A DNA stretch of 33,018 nucleotides from Nitriliruptorales bacterium. Lineage in GTDB: Bacteria > Actinomycetota > Nitriliruptoria > Euzebyales > Egibacteraceae. Positions within the stretch are counted from its first letter, which is position 1; each line of letters starts with the position of its first letter. Made by a program: the position numbers and the translations under genes. The stretch covers positions 1 through 33,018 of the forward strand of contig WHTG01000011.1 in NCBI GenBank assembly GCA_009377835.1. The letters run 5' to 3'. Shown piece after piece: positions 1 to 8,498 of this stretch. A model generated the notes under the pieces. It searched no databases and was not told the origin of the DNA. It was given only the letters and a program-made list of their open reading frames with translations.

Positions 1-793
1 CCAGCAATGTGGACCGGGCTACGAAGAAGAACGACAGGCGCGGCGCGAACGCGTCCACGTCCAGGCCGGCACCGACCGCCGCCTCCACGTAGGCGATCGC
101 GTCCGCCAGCGTGAAGGCGATCTCCTGGACAGCCGTGCCGCCCGCCTCGCCCATGTGGTAGCCGGAGATCGAGATGGTGTTGAAGTTGGGCAGCCGCTGC
201 GCGCAGTACGCGAACGTGTCCGTGATGATCCTCAAACTGGGCGCCGGTGGGAAGATGTACGTCCCGCGTGCGATGTACTCCTTGAGCACGTCGTTCTGGA
301 TCGTGCCACGCAGCTTCGCCGGGTCGACGCCCTGCTCCTCGCCGACGAGCTCGTACAACAGCAGGAGGATCGACGCAGGCGCGTTGATCGTCATCGACGT
401 CGACACCTCGTCGAGCGGGATGCCGTCGAACAGCCGGCGCATGTCAGCCAGGCTGTCGACGGCGACGCCGACCTTGCCGACTTCACCCGCCGCGACTGGG
501 TGATCCGAGTCGTAACCCATCTGCGTCGGCAGGTCGAAGGCCACGGACAGACCGGTTTGACCCTGGCTCAGCAGGTACTTGTACCGCGCGTTCGACTCCG
601 CGGCCGTCGCGAACCCTGCGTATTGGCGCATGGTCCAGGGGCGGCCCCGATACATGGTCCCGTAGACCCCACGGGTGAACGGGTACCTGCCTGGTTCGCC
701 CCACCGCGTCGCCGCGTCGAGGTCACCGAGGCCCTCGGGACCGTAGACAGCTTGGGTCTGGATCCCGGAGGCCGTCGGAAAGGAGTCAGACAC
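1..793 (-). CDS. methylmalonyl-CoA mutase, catalytic (alpha-type) chain, N-terminal part, cut by window edge
   Basis: Adenosylcobalamin-dependent mutase chain converting (R)-methylmalonyl-CoA to succinyl-CoA in the cytoplasm; only the first 264 residues are in the window. The translation carries the family blocks [33 protein letters not shown] and [11 protein letters not shown]. The two residues that separate methylmalonyl-CoA mutase from isobutyryl-CoA mutase, Tyr89 and Arg207 in Propionibacterium numbering, align without gaps to Tyr58 and Arg176 here, so methylmalonyl-CoA is the predicted substrate. The short N-terminus matches the stand-alone alpha chain that pairs with a separate B12-binding chain; such a chain lies at 29628-30023. 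The GTG start is fixed by an in-frame TGA (the sdhB stop) nine bases upstream, so it is last in the sdhCAB-mutase run. Confidence 0.93.
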   Translation of the reverse strand, partial: MSDSFPTASGIQTQAVYGPEGLGDLDAATRWGEPGRYPFTRGVYGTMYRGRPWTMRQYAGFATAAESNARYKYLLSQGQTGLSVAFDLPTQMGYDSDHPVAAGEVGKVGVAVDSLADMRRLFDGIPLDEVSTSMTINAPASILLLLYELVGEEQGVDPAKLRGTIQNDVLKEYIARGTYIFPPAPSLRIITDTFAYCAQRLPNFNTISISGYHMGEAGGTAVQEIAFTLADAIAYVEAAVGAGLDVDAFAPRLSFFFVARSTLL

Positions 794-802
794 GTGGGCC
801 GC

Positions 803-1567
803 TCACCGGGTGTTCGCTTGGCTCGTGCCGCCGCGGAACTTCGCCTTGCGGTAGTCCTTGTTCAGCATCGCGATGAAGTCGATGCTGATTTCCTTGGGGC
901 AGGCCACCTCGCACTCACCCATGTTGGTGCACGAGCCGAAGTAGTCCTCCATGGTGTCGACCATGCGCTCGACGCGGACGTACCGCTCCGGCTCGCCCTG
1001 CGGCATGAGGTTGAGGTGTGCCAGCTTCGCCGCGGTGTACAGCTGCGCCGCGCCGTTGGGGCAGGCCGCTACGCACGCGCCGCAGGCGATGCAAGACGCG
1101 GCATCCATCGCAAGGTCCGCGTCCGGCTTGGGGACCGGGATCAGGTTCGCGTCCGGAGCACTGCCCGTCGCCTGCGAGACGTACCCGCCGGCCTGCACGA
1201 TGTGGTCGAACGCGGTGCGGTTGACCGCCAGGTCCCTCACGACGGGGAACGCCGAAGCCCGGAAGGGCTCGATCCAGATCTCGTCGCCGTCGTTGTACAG
1301 CCGCATGTGCAGCTGGCATGCCGCGGTACCGCGCTGGGGACCGTGGGCCTGGCCGTCGATCATGAACCCGCACGACCCGCAGATGCCCTCGCGGCAGTCA
1401 TGGTCGAAGGCGATCGGCTCACGGCCTTCTTCGATGAGGCGCTCGTTGACGACGTCGAGCATCTCCAGAAACGACATCTCGCCCGTGATGCCCGTCGCCT
1501 CGTACGTCTCGAACTGACCCGGCGCATCGGGACCGGGCTGGCGCCACACGTGCAGCGTGAGATCCAT
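803..1567 (-). CDS. sdhB: succinate dehydrogenase iron-sulfur subunit
   Basis: A 254-residue iron-sulfur subunit that passes electrons from the flavoprotein to the membrane cytochrome b in complex II. The N-terminal plant-type ferredoxin domain shows the [2Fe-2S] ligands C58, C63, C66 and C84 (CREGICGSC). The C-terminal domain has C159, C162, C165 and C169 ([12 protein letters not shown]) and C213, C219 and C223, the ligands of the [4Fe-4S] and [3Fe-4S] clusters. The [14 protein letters not shown] pattern resembles the Sdh1-like enzymes of actinobacteria. ATG at 1567 follows the sdhA stop by 14 bases, with GGATCACC between as a modest ribosome site. It is third in sdhC-sdhA-sdhB-mutase. Confidence 0.96.
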   Translation of the reverse strand: MDLTLHVWRQPGPDAPGQFETYEATGITGEMSFLEMLDVVNERLIEEGREPIAFDHDCREGICGSCGFMIDGQAHGPQRGTAACQLHMRLYNDGDEIWIEPFRASAFPVVRDLAVNRTAFDHIVQAGGYVSQATGSAPDANLIPVPKPDADLAMDAASCIACGACVAACPNGAAQLYTAAKLAHLNLMPQGEPERYVRVERMVDTMEDYFGSCTNMGECEVACPKEISIDFIAMLNKDYRKAKFRGGTSQANTR

Positions 1568-1581
1568 TACGACGGTGATCC

Positions 1582-3495
1582 TTACTTGTAGCTGCGCTGG
1601 GACAGCTTCACGTGCTCGAAGTCGAGGTCTTCGCGGTGCAGGCGGGGGCGGTTCCCGACGCCGCGGTACTCCCACGCCGCGACGTACGCGTAGTTCTCGT
1701 CGTCACGCAGGGCCTCGCCCTCCTCGGTCTGGCTCTCCTCGCGGAAGTGCCCGCCGCAGGACTCTTCGCGGTGCAGAGCGTCGTGGCACATCAGCTCCGC
1801 CAGCTCGAAGAAGTCCGCCACTCTTCCTGCCTTCTCCAGCGACTGGTTGTACGTCTCGTTCTCGCCGAGCACGCGGACGTTCGAGTGGAACTCCTCGCGC
1901 AGCGCTGGGATCTCCGACAGCGCTTTCTCCAGGCCGGTGCTGTTGCGCGCCATGCCGCAGTACTCCCACAGGATCTTGCCGAGCTCGCGGTGGTACCAGT
2001 CCACGGACCGGGTGCCGCCGACGCCGAGCAGATGGTCGACCCGTGCGGTCACGTCGTTGTGGGCAGCGACGAATTCGGGATGGCCGGTGGGTACCGGCTT
2101 GCTGCCCAGCAGTGGGGCCAGGTAGTCGCCGATGGTGTACGGCAACACGAAGTACCCGTCGGCCAGACCCTGCATCAGGGCGCTCGCGCCGAGGCGGTTC
2201 GCGCCATGGTCCGAGAAATTCGCCTCACCCGCCGCGAACAGGCCCGGCACGGTCGTCATCAGGTTGTAGTCCACCCACAATCCGCCCATCGTGTAGTGCG
2301 GTGCCGGGTAGATACGCATCGGGACCTGGTACGGATCCTCTCCGGTTATCCGCTCGTACATGTCGAACAGGTTCCCGTAGCGCTCCTTGATCGCCGGAGC
2401 GCCAAGGCGGCCGACTGCGTCGCCGAAGTCCAGGTACACGCCGTTGTTGCGCAGGCCGACCCCTTTGCCCTGGTCGACCATCATCTTGGCGTTGCGCGAC
2501 GCGACGTCGCGTGGCACGAGGTTGCCGAACGCGGGGTACTTGCGTTCCAGGTAGTAGTCGCGGTCGGACTCGGGGATCTCGTCTGGCGACCGGTTGTCAC
2601 CCGCTTCGTTCGGCACCCAGATCCGCCCGTCGTTGCGCAGCGACTCGCTCATCAGTGTGAGCTTGGACTGGTGGTCGTCGCTGGGCGGGATACACGTCGG
2701 GTGGATCTGTGTGTAGCAGGGGTTGCCGAACAGCGCGCCCTTTCGGTGCGCGCGCCAGACAGCCGACGCGTTGCTCGCCTTGGCGTTGGTCGAGAGATAG
2801 AAGGCGTTGCTGTAGCCGCCGGTCGCCAGCACCACGGCATGCCCGGAGTGCCGTGTGATCTCGCCGGTGATGAGATCGCGAACGACGATGCCGACCGCGC
2901 GGCCCTCGACGACGACGACTTCGAGCATCTCGCTGCGGCGATACAGCCTGACCGTCCCCGCCTCGACCTGTCGCATCATCTGCTGGTAGGCGCCGAGGAG
3001 CAGTTGCTGCCCGGTCTGGCCGCGCGCATAGAACGTGCGCGACACCTGTGCACCGCCAAACGACCGGGTGTCGAGCAGTCCGCCGTACTCGCGTGCGAAG
3101 GGCACGCCCTGCGCCACGCACTGGTCGATGATGTTCGTGCTGACCTGCGCCAGGCGGTAGACGTTCGCTTCCCGCGACCGGTAGTCGCCGCCCTTGACCG
3201 TGTCGTAGAAGAGCCGGAACACACTGTCGCCGTCGCCGCGGTAGTTCTTCGCGGCGTTGATACCCCCCTGGGCGGCGATGCTGTGCGCGCGCCGCGGGGT
3301 GTCGTGGAAGGTGAAGACCTTGACGTTGTAACCCAGCTCGCCCAGCGTCGCCGCGGCGGACGCGCCGGCAAGCCCCGTCCCGACGATGATGATCTCGAAC
3401 TTCCGCTTGTTGTTCGGGTTCACCAGCTTCATCGAGAAGCGGTGGTTGTCCCACAGGTCCTCAATCGGCCCGTCGGGAATCTTCGCGTCCAGCAT
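1582..3495 (-). CDS. sdhA: succinate dehydrogenase flavoprotein subunit
   Basis: A 637-residue flavoprotein oxidising succinate to fumarate on the cytoplasmic face of the membrane. An FAD Rossmann motif [10 protein letters not shown] lies near residues 39-48. H71 in [11 protein letters not shown] is the expected covalent FAD attachment His. The HPT substrate motif (IHPTCIPP) and the [12 protein letters not shown] block are present. Length fits the large SdhA that pairs with single-subunit b558 anchors. Start ATG 3495 is supported by TAGGAG overlapping the sdhC stop, 14 bases upstream; reading further upstream would run into sdhC. Confidence 0.97.
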   Translation of the reverse strand: MLDAKIPDGPIEDLWDNHRFSMKLVNPNNKRKFEIIIVGTGLAGASAAATLGELGYNVKVFTFHDTPRRAHSIAAQGGINAAKNYRGDGDSVFRLFYDTVKGGDYRSREANVYRLAQVSTNIIDQCVAQGVPFAREYGGLLDTRSFGGAQVSRTFYARGQTGQQLLLGAYQQMMRQVEAGTVRLYRRSEMLEVVVVEGRAVGIVVRDLITGEITRHSGHAVVLATGGYSNAFYLSTNAKASNASAVWRAHRKGALFGNPCYTQIHPTCIPPSDDHQSKLTLMSESLRNDGRIWVPNEAGDNRSPDEIPESDRDYYLERKYPAFGNLVPRDVASRNAKMMVDQGKGVGLRNNGVYLDFGDAVGRLGAPAIKERYGNLFDMYERITGEDPYQVPMRIYPAPHYTMGGLWVDYNLMTTVPGLFAAGEANFSDHGANRLGASALMQGLADGYFVLPYTIGDYLAPLLGSKPVPTGHPEFVAAHNDVTARVDHLLGVGGTRSVDWYHRELGKILWEYCGMARNSTGLEKALSEIPALREEFHSNVRVLGENETYNQSLEKAGRVADFFELAELMCHDALHREESCGGHFREESQTEEGEALRDDENYAYVAAWEYRGVGNRPRLHREDLDFEHVKLSQRSYK

Positions 3496-3509
3496 TGGGT
3501 CGGCTGCTC

Positions 3510-4271
3510 CTAGGAGATGACGCCCGCGAGGACGGCGATCGGGAACGACACGTTGCCCGCGACGATGATCGCCGCGAAGCCGACGGCGAAGTAGCGGCGC
3601 CAGGCGTTGAACCGGCGCCGATTCCACCCCATGCTCTGAAACAGGCTCCACGCGCCGTGGTACAGGTGCACGCCCAGCGCGAGGTTGGCCAGGATGTAGA
3701 ACAGCGACACCCACACGCGCTGGAAACTCGCCACGGTGTTCTCGTACGGCTTGCCGGCCTGGAAGTCGGGATTGGCCGGGCCGAATGTCAGATCCAGCAG
3801 GTGGAACACGATGAACAGCAGCACGATGACACCCGTCCAGCGCATGGTGCGGGCGGCGAAGTCCGCCGCGATGTAGTCGCGCTTCGACTGATAGCGCACC
3901 GGGCGCGCGCGGCGGTTCATCATGGTCAGGGAGTACGACGCGTGGATGTGCAGGATCACGGCTGCGAGCAACACCAGGCGCATGAGCCACAGCGCGCCGG
4001 AGTACGGGAAGATCGGCTCCAGCAGGGTCCGCAGGAACTCGGCGTAATGGTTCATCTGCTCGGCGCCCAGATACAGCTTCAGGTTGCCCACCATGTGGGC
4101 GAACACGTAGCCCATCAGGATGATCCCGCTGACTGCCATGACGTACTTCTTGCCGACCGCGGATCGGTAGAAGTCGATTGCGAACGGCACCTTGCGCGCG
4201 CGACCGACGCCGGACTCCCGCTCCTGGGCATCCCCGCGCTCCGGCGCCGTGACCGGCCGATCAATCGCCAT
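3510..4271 (-). CDS. sdhC: succinate dehydrogenase cytochrome b558-family membrane anchor
   Basis: A 253-residue, five-helix membrane anchor that carries heme and the quinone site of complex II. Hydrophobic segments lie near residues 42-62, 93-113, 145-163, 187-207 and 227-247. Candidate heme-ligand histidines inside helices are H59, H108 or H110, H157, and H202 or H205. One subunit with five helices and two-heme potential is the b558 family known from succinate:menaquinone reductases, so menaquinone is the likely acceptor (inference). ATG 4271 has GGAGG about ten bases upstream. It is first gene of sdhCAB-mutase, with its own leader upstream. Confidence 0.92.
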   Translation of the reverse strand: MAIDRPVTAPERGDAQERESGVGRARKVPFAIDFYRSAVGKKYVMAVSGIILMGYVFAHMVGNLKLYLGAEQMNHYAEFLRTLLEPIFPYSGALWLMRLVLLAAVILHIHASYSLTMMNRRARPVRYQSKRDYIAADFAARTMRWTGVIVLLFIVFHLLDLTFGPANPDFQAGKPYENTVASFQRVWVSLFYILANLALGVHLYHGAWSLFQSMGWNRRRFNAWRRYFAVGFAAIIVAGNVSFPIAVLAGVIS

Positions 4272-4298
4272 CGTCGCCTTCCCTCCACAGGCCCTGAG

Positions 4299-4315
4299 GG
4301 GCGCAAAGAGCGCCC
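4299..4315 (-). promoter_or_regulatory. stem-loop in the sdhC leader
   Basis: A perfect 6-bp inverted repeat (GGGCGC/GCGCCC) with a 5-base loop lies 28 bases upstream of the sdhC start and its GGAGG site. If transcription starts near 4338, as the TAGGCT box suggests, the hairpin is in the 5' leader. Role unknown; it has no T-run, so a simple terminator is unlikely. Confidence 0.35.
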
Positions 4316-4344
4316 GCCGCACGGCACAACCCCGAGCACACCGA

Positions 4345-4350
4345 AGCCTA
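4345..4350 (-). promoter_or_regulatory. candidate -10 box for the sdhCAB-mutase operon
   Basis: TAGGCT on the minus strand fits the actinobacterial TANNNT -10 pattern and lies 73 bases before the sdhC start. A weak -35-like TGCAGA sits 18 bases upstream. The same hexamer occurs before mdh and acs in this window. Pattern match only. Confidence 0.35.
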
Positions 4351-4381
4351 GCAGCGGGGCGACGTCGCTCTGCACCGCAGG

Positions 4382-4405
4382 GGTGGGTTTGGACGGGGAC
4401 CCACC
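4382..4405. repeat. inverted repeat in the sdhC-gdh divergent region
   Basis: A perfect 7-bp inverted repeat, GGTGGGT and ACCCACC, separated by ten bases, ends 41 bases before the gdh start. Its place between two divergent central-metabolism units suits an operator or a leader hairpin of gdh. No regulator gene lies next to it. Confidence 0.4.
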
Positions 4406-4446
4406 TGAGAACGACAAGACGTCGAAGCCGATGGAAGGGGTGCAGG

Positions 4447-5700
4447 GTGATCGAGCTGCGCGACGACATGACGGCGTTCGAGTCGGTGAACTACTTCTTC
4501 CACAAGGCCGCGCAGGCAGCCGAATTGGACCAGCAGACCTGCGAGGTGCTCAGCGGCACCTACAGGGAGATCCGCGTCCAGATTCCCCTGCGCATGGACG
4601 ACGGGACCGTCAACACCGTCTACGGCTATCGCGTGCAGCACAACGGCGCCCGAGGCCCCTACAAGGGCGGGGTGCGCTATCACCCCGCCGCAAACCTGGA
4701 CGAGGTCCGTGCGCTGGCGTCGCTGATGACCTGGAAAACAGCGATCGTCGACATACCGTTCGGGGGCGCCAAAGGTGGTATCCAAGTCGACATCGGCGAG
4801 CTGAGCCAGTCCGAGTTGGAGCGCCTGACGCGCCGTTTCATGTCGCAGGTGTCGTACATCGTGGGCCCGCACCGCGACATCATGGCGCCGGACATGAACA
4901 CCAACGCCCAGACGATGGCCTGGATGATGGACGCCTACGGCCAGAGCAAAGGCCACACGCCGGCCATCGTCACGGGCAAACCGGTGCCGCTGGGAGGATC
5001 CCTGGGACGCGACGCGGCGACCGGACGCGGCTGCGTCATCGTGTTGAACGAGCTGGTGCGGGACCTGGGCAAGCGGCCGGACGGTCTCACCGTGGCGGTC
5101 CAGGGTTTCGGGAACGTGGGCTCGTGGGCGGCCCGCCTTGCCGCCGAAGAGGGATACCGGGTCGTGGCGGTGTCGGATGTCCGAGGCGCCGTCTACAACG
5201 AGAAGGGTCTGGACATCGAGGTGCTGCTCGGCCACGCCCGCGAGGCCGGCTCCGTGGCCGACGCCCCGGACACCGAGACCATGGACGGCGACGCGATCCT
5301 GGAACTCGACGTCGACGTGCTCATGCCCGCCGCGCTCGGAGAGGTGATCACGAAGTCCAACGCTGACCGGATCCGGGCCCCGCTGATCGTGGAGGCGGCG
5401 AACCATCCCGTCACCCCTGTGGCCGACGAGATGCTCCGTGACCGCGGCACGACCATTCTCCCCGACATCCTCGCCAACGCCGGCGGCGTGACCGTCTCAT
5501 ACTTCGAGTGGACACAGAACATCCAGCAGTTCAGCTGGGACGAGGAGCAGGTCAACGCGGAGCTGCACAAGAGGATGTCGAACGCGTACCAGCAGGTGCG
5601 CGACTATGCCCAGGCCCATGACGTGGATCTGCGGCAAGCCGGGTTCGCGCTCGCCGTCGACCGCGTCGCGGACGCCGCGCACCTCCGCGGCTACGTGTAG
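4447..5700 (+). CDS. glutamate dehydrogenase (Glu/Leu/Phe/Val dehydrogenase family)
   Basis: A 417-residue hexameric-type glutamate dehydrogenase catalysing reversible oxidative deamination of glutamate to 2-oxoglutarate and ammonia. The substrate and catalytic lysines of the family are present as K73 (PYKGGVRYHP), K97 (MTWKTA) and K109 (PFGGAKGGI). The nucleotide-binding domain has GFGNVGSWAA, and the strand after it ends in an acidic residue (AVSDVRG), which favours NAD over NADP. GTG 4447 is chosen because GGAAGGGG lies six bases upstream; an ATG seven codons later is the alternative. It is a single gene facing away from sdh and convergent with the small cysteine protein. Confidence 0.94.
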   Translation: MIELRDDMTAFESVNYFFHKAAQAAELDQQTCEVLSGTYREIRVQIPLRMDDGTVNTVYGYRVQHNGARGPYKGGVRYHPAANLDEVRALASLMTWKTAIVDIPFGGAKGGIQVDIGELSQSELERLTRRFMSQVSYIVGPHRDIMAPDMNTNAQTMAWMMDAYGQSKGHTPAIVTGKPVPLGGSLGRDAATGRGCVIVLNELVRDLGKRPDGLTVAVQGFGNVGSWAARLAAEEGYRVVAVSDVRGAVYNEKGLDIEVLLGHAREAGSVADAPDTETMDGDAILELDVDVLMPAALGEVITKSNADRIRAPLIVEAANHPVTPVADEMLRDRGTTILPDILANAGGVTVSYFEWTQNIQQFSWDEEQVNAELHKRMSNAYQQVRDYAQAHDVDLRQAGFALAVDRVADAAHLRGYV

Positions 5701-5712
5701 CCCGCAGCTCCT

Positions 5713-6123
5713 CTAGCGGCTGACGGCCGCGCCGAGCTCCCGCTCGAGGGCGTCCAACAAGGGCGCCACGGCCGGTGGCTCGCCCCAATGCAGCACCAAT
5801 CCGTCGACGATCACGGCGTTGCGGGCGACGCCGCGCCGTACCTGGGCGCGAACCTCTGCCCCCCGCAGGCCTCGTCGCCGGGCGTCGTGCACGATGGCGG
5901 GGATCAGCCAGAACATGTTGCGGGGGTCGCAGATCTCCACGTGCACGTCCGGGTACGTACGGCGAATCCCCCGGTACACGGCGCCCATGGCCTCCATGTC
6001 TGCACGGCTGCGGGCGTAGTCATCGGCATTGCCCAGGTCGTCGCACACGCCACCGAGACGACCGCAGCACCCGGACCCCGAGGTCTGGCCGTCCCATTCC
6101 CGGACCAGGATGACCCGCCTCAC
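5713..6123 (-). CDS. small Cys-Cys protein coupled to cstA, thioredoxin-fold-like, unknown function
   Basis: A 136-residue protein I do not recognise. Predicted order: strand (residues 2-9), a Gly/Ser-rich turn with C19-C20 (SGSGCCGRLGG), helix (35-57), strand (59-66, with C65), helix (70-97), strand pair (101-113), helix (117-132). This order resembles a thioredoxin-like fold. A fourth cysteine, C27, follows the CC pair, so a redox or metal/Fe-S role is possible. The GTG start overlaps the cstA stop (GTGA), with GGGAG just upstream, so translation is coupled to the transporter. It ends 12 bases from convergent gdh. The fold is inferred by eye. Confidence 0.8.
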   Translation of the reverse strand: MRRVILVREWDGQTSGSGCCGRLGGVCDDLGNADDYARSRADMEAMGAVYRGIRRTYPDVHVEICDPRNMFWLIPAIVHDARRRGLRGAEVRAQVRRGVARNAVIVDGLVLHWGEPPAVAPLLDALERELGAAVSR

Positions 6124-7832
6124 CGGACTCCCGTCCCTTCCCGCTCACGCTGCAAGACGGCGCGCGCACGCCGCAGTGCACCCACAGCCTCCACGATCAG
6201 CCACATCGCCAGGACGAAGATCACCAGGTCCAGCACCGTCAGCAGGATGTCACCCTGCTCGATGAACGTCTTGAGATTCAGCAGCAGGGCCCAGGACGTC
6301 ATCAGCAGCAGGAAGATGAGCGGCACCAGCACTGCGAGTGGGTTGCGGCGGCGCATCAGAACCCAGACCGCGACCACCGCCAGGGCCAGTCCAGCCGTCA
6401 ACTGATTCGTCGTCCCGAACAACGTCCACAGCCTCCCGAACGTGAAGCCGCGGTCGTCGCCCCCTGGAATCAGCGCCATCCCCAGCGGCACGATCACCGC
6501 GAGGCTCGTGGAGACCCAGATGTTGCGCTGCAGCACACGCACCCCCGCCGCCTGCCCGATCTCTTCGATGACGTAACGCTGCAGGCGGACACCGGTATCC
6601 ATGGTGGTCGCCGCGAACGACACGACGACGACGGCCGCGAAAACAGCGCCGGTCGAGAGCGGGACGCCGAGGTAGTTCACGAACTGCGCAACACCGTTGA
6701 CGAAGTTGCCCACGGCGCCGTCGGCAGCCGTCCCGAAATCGGGGTACAGCCCCTCCCAGTCACCCAGCGACTGCGACAGTCCGGCCGAGACGGCAAGGAT
6801 CGCGCCCAACGCCAGCGACCCCTCACCGATCGCGCCCATGTAGCCGACGTAACGGGCATCAGGTTCTGAGGCCAACTGTTTCGCGGTGGTTCCGGACGAC
6901 ACGAGGCTGTGGAATCCCGAGATCGCACCACACGCGATGGTGACGAACAGGAAGGGGAACCAGCTGGGTGACCCTTCGGGGACCGCCGTCCGCACGAACG
7001 GTGCATCGATTCTGTCCAGGCCGATGGACAGCCCAAGGAAGATGACCGCCAGGGCGATGAAGAGCTGATGCGAGTTGATGTAGTCCCGTGGCTGCAGGAG
7101 CACCCACACCGGCAGCCGACACGCGATGAACGCGTACGTGAACATGATCAGTACCCACAGCACCCGCGGTGTCGTGCCGAGGGTTCCCGCCACGCCGTCG
7201 AGGCTGATCGGGAAGGCCTGCCCGACCGGGATCATCACGTACAGCAGCGCCACCCCGATGAGGGACGGGACGAGCGCGCCCGACCGCGTCCGGTAGATGT
7301 ACCGGCCGATGCCGATCGCCAGCGGGATCTCCAAGAAGATCGGGATCACGGCTCCCGGGTTGGTCTCGAACAGGATCGCGATCACCACCGCGAACACGGC
7401 GTTCACCAGGGTCAACAGGAAGAAGATGATGAGCAGGAACAGAGTCCTCGCCCTGGCGTTGATGACTTCGCTGGTCAGGGTGCCGATGCTCTGCGCCTTG
7501 TTGCGCACCGACACGACCAGGGCACCGAAGTCGTGCACGCCGGCCGCGAAGATCGTCCCCAGGACGACCCATGCGAGCGCCGGCCCCCACCCCCAGAACA
7601 CGGCGATTGCCGGGCCCACGATGGGTGCCGCGCCCGCGATGGACGTGAAGTGGTGCCCGAACAGCACGTGCTTGTTCGTCGGCACGTAGTCCACGCCGTC
7701 TTCGAACTCCCGCGAAGGCACGACGAAGTCGGGGTCCAGCGCGTACACCCGGTCCGCGAGATACCGGCTGTAGAAGCGGTACCCCAGCGCGTACAGGACC
7801 AGCACCCCGACGAGAACGATGATCCCTGGCAT
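6120..7832 (-). CDS. cstA: CstA-family carbon starvation protein, putative pyruvate/peptide transporter
   Basis: A 570-residue polytopic inner-membrane protein of the CstA family; members studied in E. coli (CstA, BtsT) import pyruvate and were linked to peptide uptake during carbon starvation. Family signatures are visible: HHFTSIAGAAPIVGPAIAV with the following FWGWGPALAW, and CRLPVWVLLQPRDYIN. Many hydrophobic helices span the whole length. It is shorter than the E. coli protein of about 700 residues, as in many actinobacterial and other short homologues. ATG 7832 has GGAGGT six bases upstream. A small Cys-Cys protein is translationally coupled downstream. Substrate is not certain. Confidence 0.92.
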   Translation of the reverse strand: MPGIIVLVGVLVLYALGYRFYSRYLADRVYALDPDFVVPSREFEDGVDYVPTNKHVLFGHHFTSIAGAAPIVGPAIAVFWGWGPALAWVVLGTIFAAGVHDFGALVVSVRNKAQSIGTLTSEVINARARTLFLLIIFFLLTLVNAVFAVVIAILFETNPGAVIPIFLEIPLAIGIGRYIYRTRSGALVPSLIGVALLYVMIPVGQAFPISLDGVAGTLGTTPRVLWVLIMFTYAFIACRLPVWVLLQPRDYINSHQLFIALAVIFLGLSIGLDRIDAPFVRTAVPEGSPSWFPFLFVTIACGAISGFHSLVSSGTTAKQLASEPDARYVGYMGAIGEGSLALGAILAVSAGLSQSLGDWEGLYPDFGTAADGAVGNFVNGVAQFVNYLGVPLSTGAVFAAVVVVSFAATTMDTGVRLQRYVIEEIGQAAGVRVLQRNIWVSTSLAVIVPLGMALIPGGDDRGFTFGRLWTLFGTTNQLTAGLALAVVAVWVLMRRRNPLAVLVPLIFLLLMTSWALLLNLKTFIEQGDILLTVLDLVIFVLAMWLIVEAVGALRRARAVLQREREGTGVR

Positions 7833-7880
7833 GCGCCACCTCCGGAGCAGAAGCGGTCGAAGCAGCTGTACCCGAGACCC

Positions 7881-7905
7881 TTTCGAAAAATGACGCCGCT
7901 GTCAA
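7881..7905 (-). promoter_or_regulatory. candidate cstA promoter/operator region
   Basis: The 93-base gap between orn and cstA holds a perfect TTGACA (7905-7900, minus strand) and, just downstream, the palindrome TTTCGAAA (7881-7888). No convincing -10 box lies 16-18 bases away (AAGGGT is the best), so the -35 may be chance; the palindrome could be an operator. Confidence 0.3.
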
Positions 7906-7925
7906 CCGTCCGGGACGATCGAACG

Positions 7926-8498
7926 TCAGCGAACCGGCTTGAAGATGGCGCCGCGCCAGTACCGCAGTTCGTCGATCGACTCCCGGATATCAGCCAGTGC
8001 GCGATGTCCACCTGTCTTTCGCGGCGCCTGCTCCAGCGCTGCCGGGTACCACCGCCGTGCCAGTTCCTTGATCGTCGACACGTCGACGTTGCGGTAGTGG
8101 ACGTACGCCTCGAGCGCGGGCATGTAGCGGCGGAGGAACGCTCGATCAGCGTGGACGCTGTTGCCTGCCAACGGCGCGGACCGCGCGAGGGGGACGTGGT
8201 GTGTGACGAACTCGAGCACGTACCCCTCCGCCTCCTCCACCGTCATGGTGGAGGCACGCACGGCTTCGGTCAGACCCGACAACTCGTGCATCTTCACGAC
8301 GACGGGATCCATGTCCTTCAGTGACTGCTCGGCGGCGCCGAGCACCAGGTCCGGCCCCTCCTCGAGCCGCTCGAGCGCACCATCAGTGACGATCACCGCA
8401 ACTTCGACGATCCGATCGCGTTCGGGATCCAGACCCGTCATCTCAAGGTCGATCCACACCAGCGGCTGCTCCAGGGGATTGGGTGACGCATCGGTCAC
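7926..8498 (-). CDS. orn: oligoribonuclease
   Basis: A 190-residue 3'-5' exoribonuclease of the DEDDh family that degrades 2-5 nt RNAs, including pGpG. All five catalytic residues are visible: D17 and E19 (WIDLEMTG), D118 (VHADRAF), H165 and D170 (GGHRALAD). Length is near the usual 180-200. The GTG start at 8498 overlaps the stop of the ABC-F gene as GTGA, so I prefer it to an in-frame start 11 codons upstream that would lie inside that gene. Third gene of trpS-abcF-orn. Confidence 0.95.
   Translation of the reverse strand: MTDASPNPLEQPLVWIDLEMTGLDPERDRIVEVAVIVTDGALERLEEGPDLVLGAAEQSLKDMDPVVVKMHELSGLTEAVRASTMTVEEAEGYVLEFVTHHVPLARSAPLAGNSVHADRAFLRRYMPALEAYVHYRNVDVSTIKELARRWYPAALEQAPRKTGGHRALADIRESIDELRYWRGAIFKPVR

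Noticed and set aside
155-5366. Long open frames opposite the sdh/mutase and gdh genes
   Set aside because: They are antisense or frame shadows of recognised genes in high-GC DNA, are Arg/His/Val-rich and match no family.
7869-7910. T-rich run after orn as an intrinsic terminator
   Set aside because: The run of five T residues on the minus strand is preceded only by a 4-bp stem, too weak to call.
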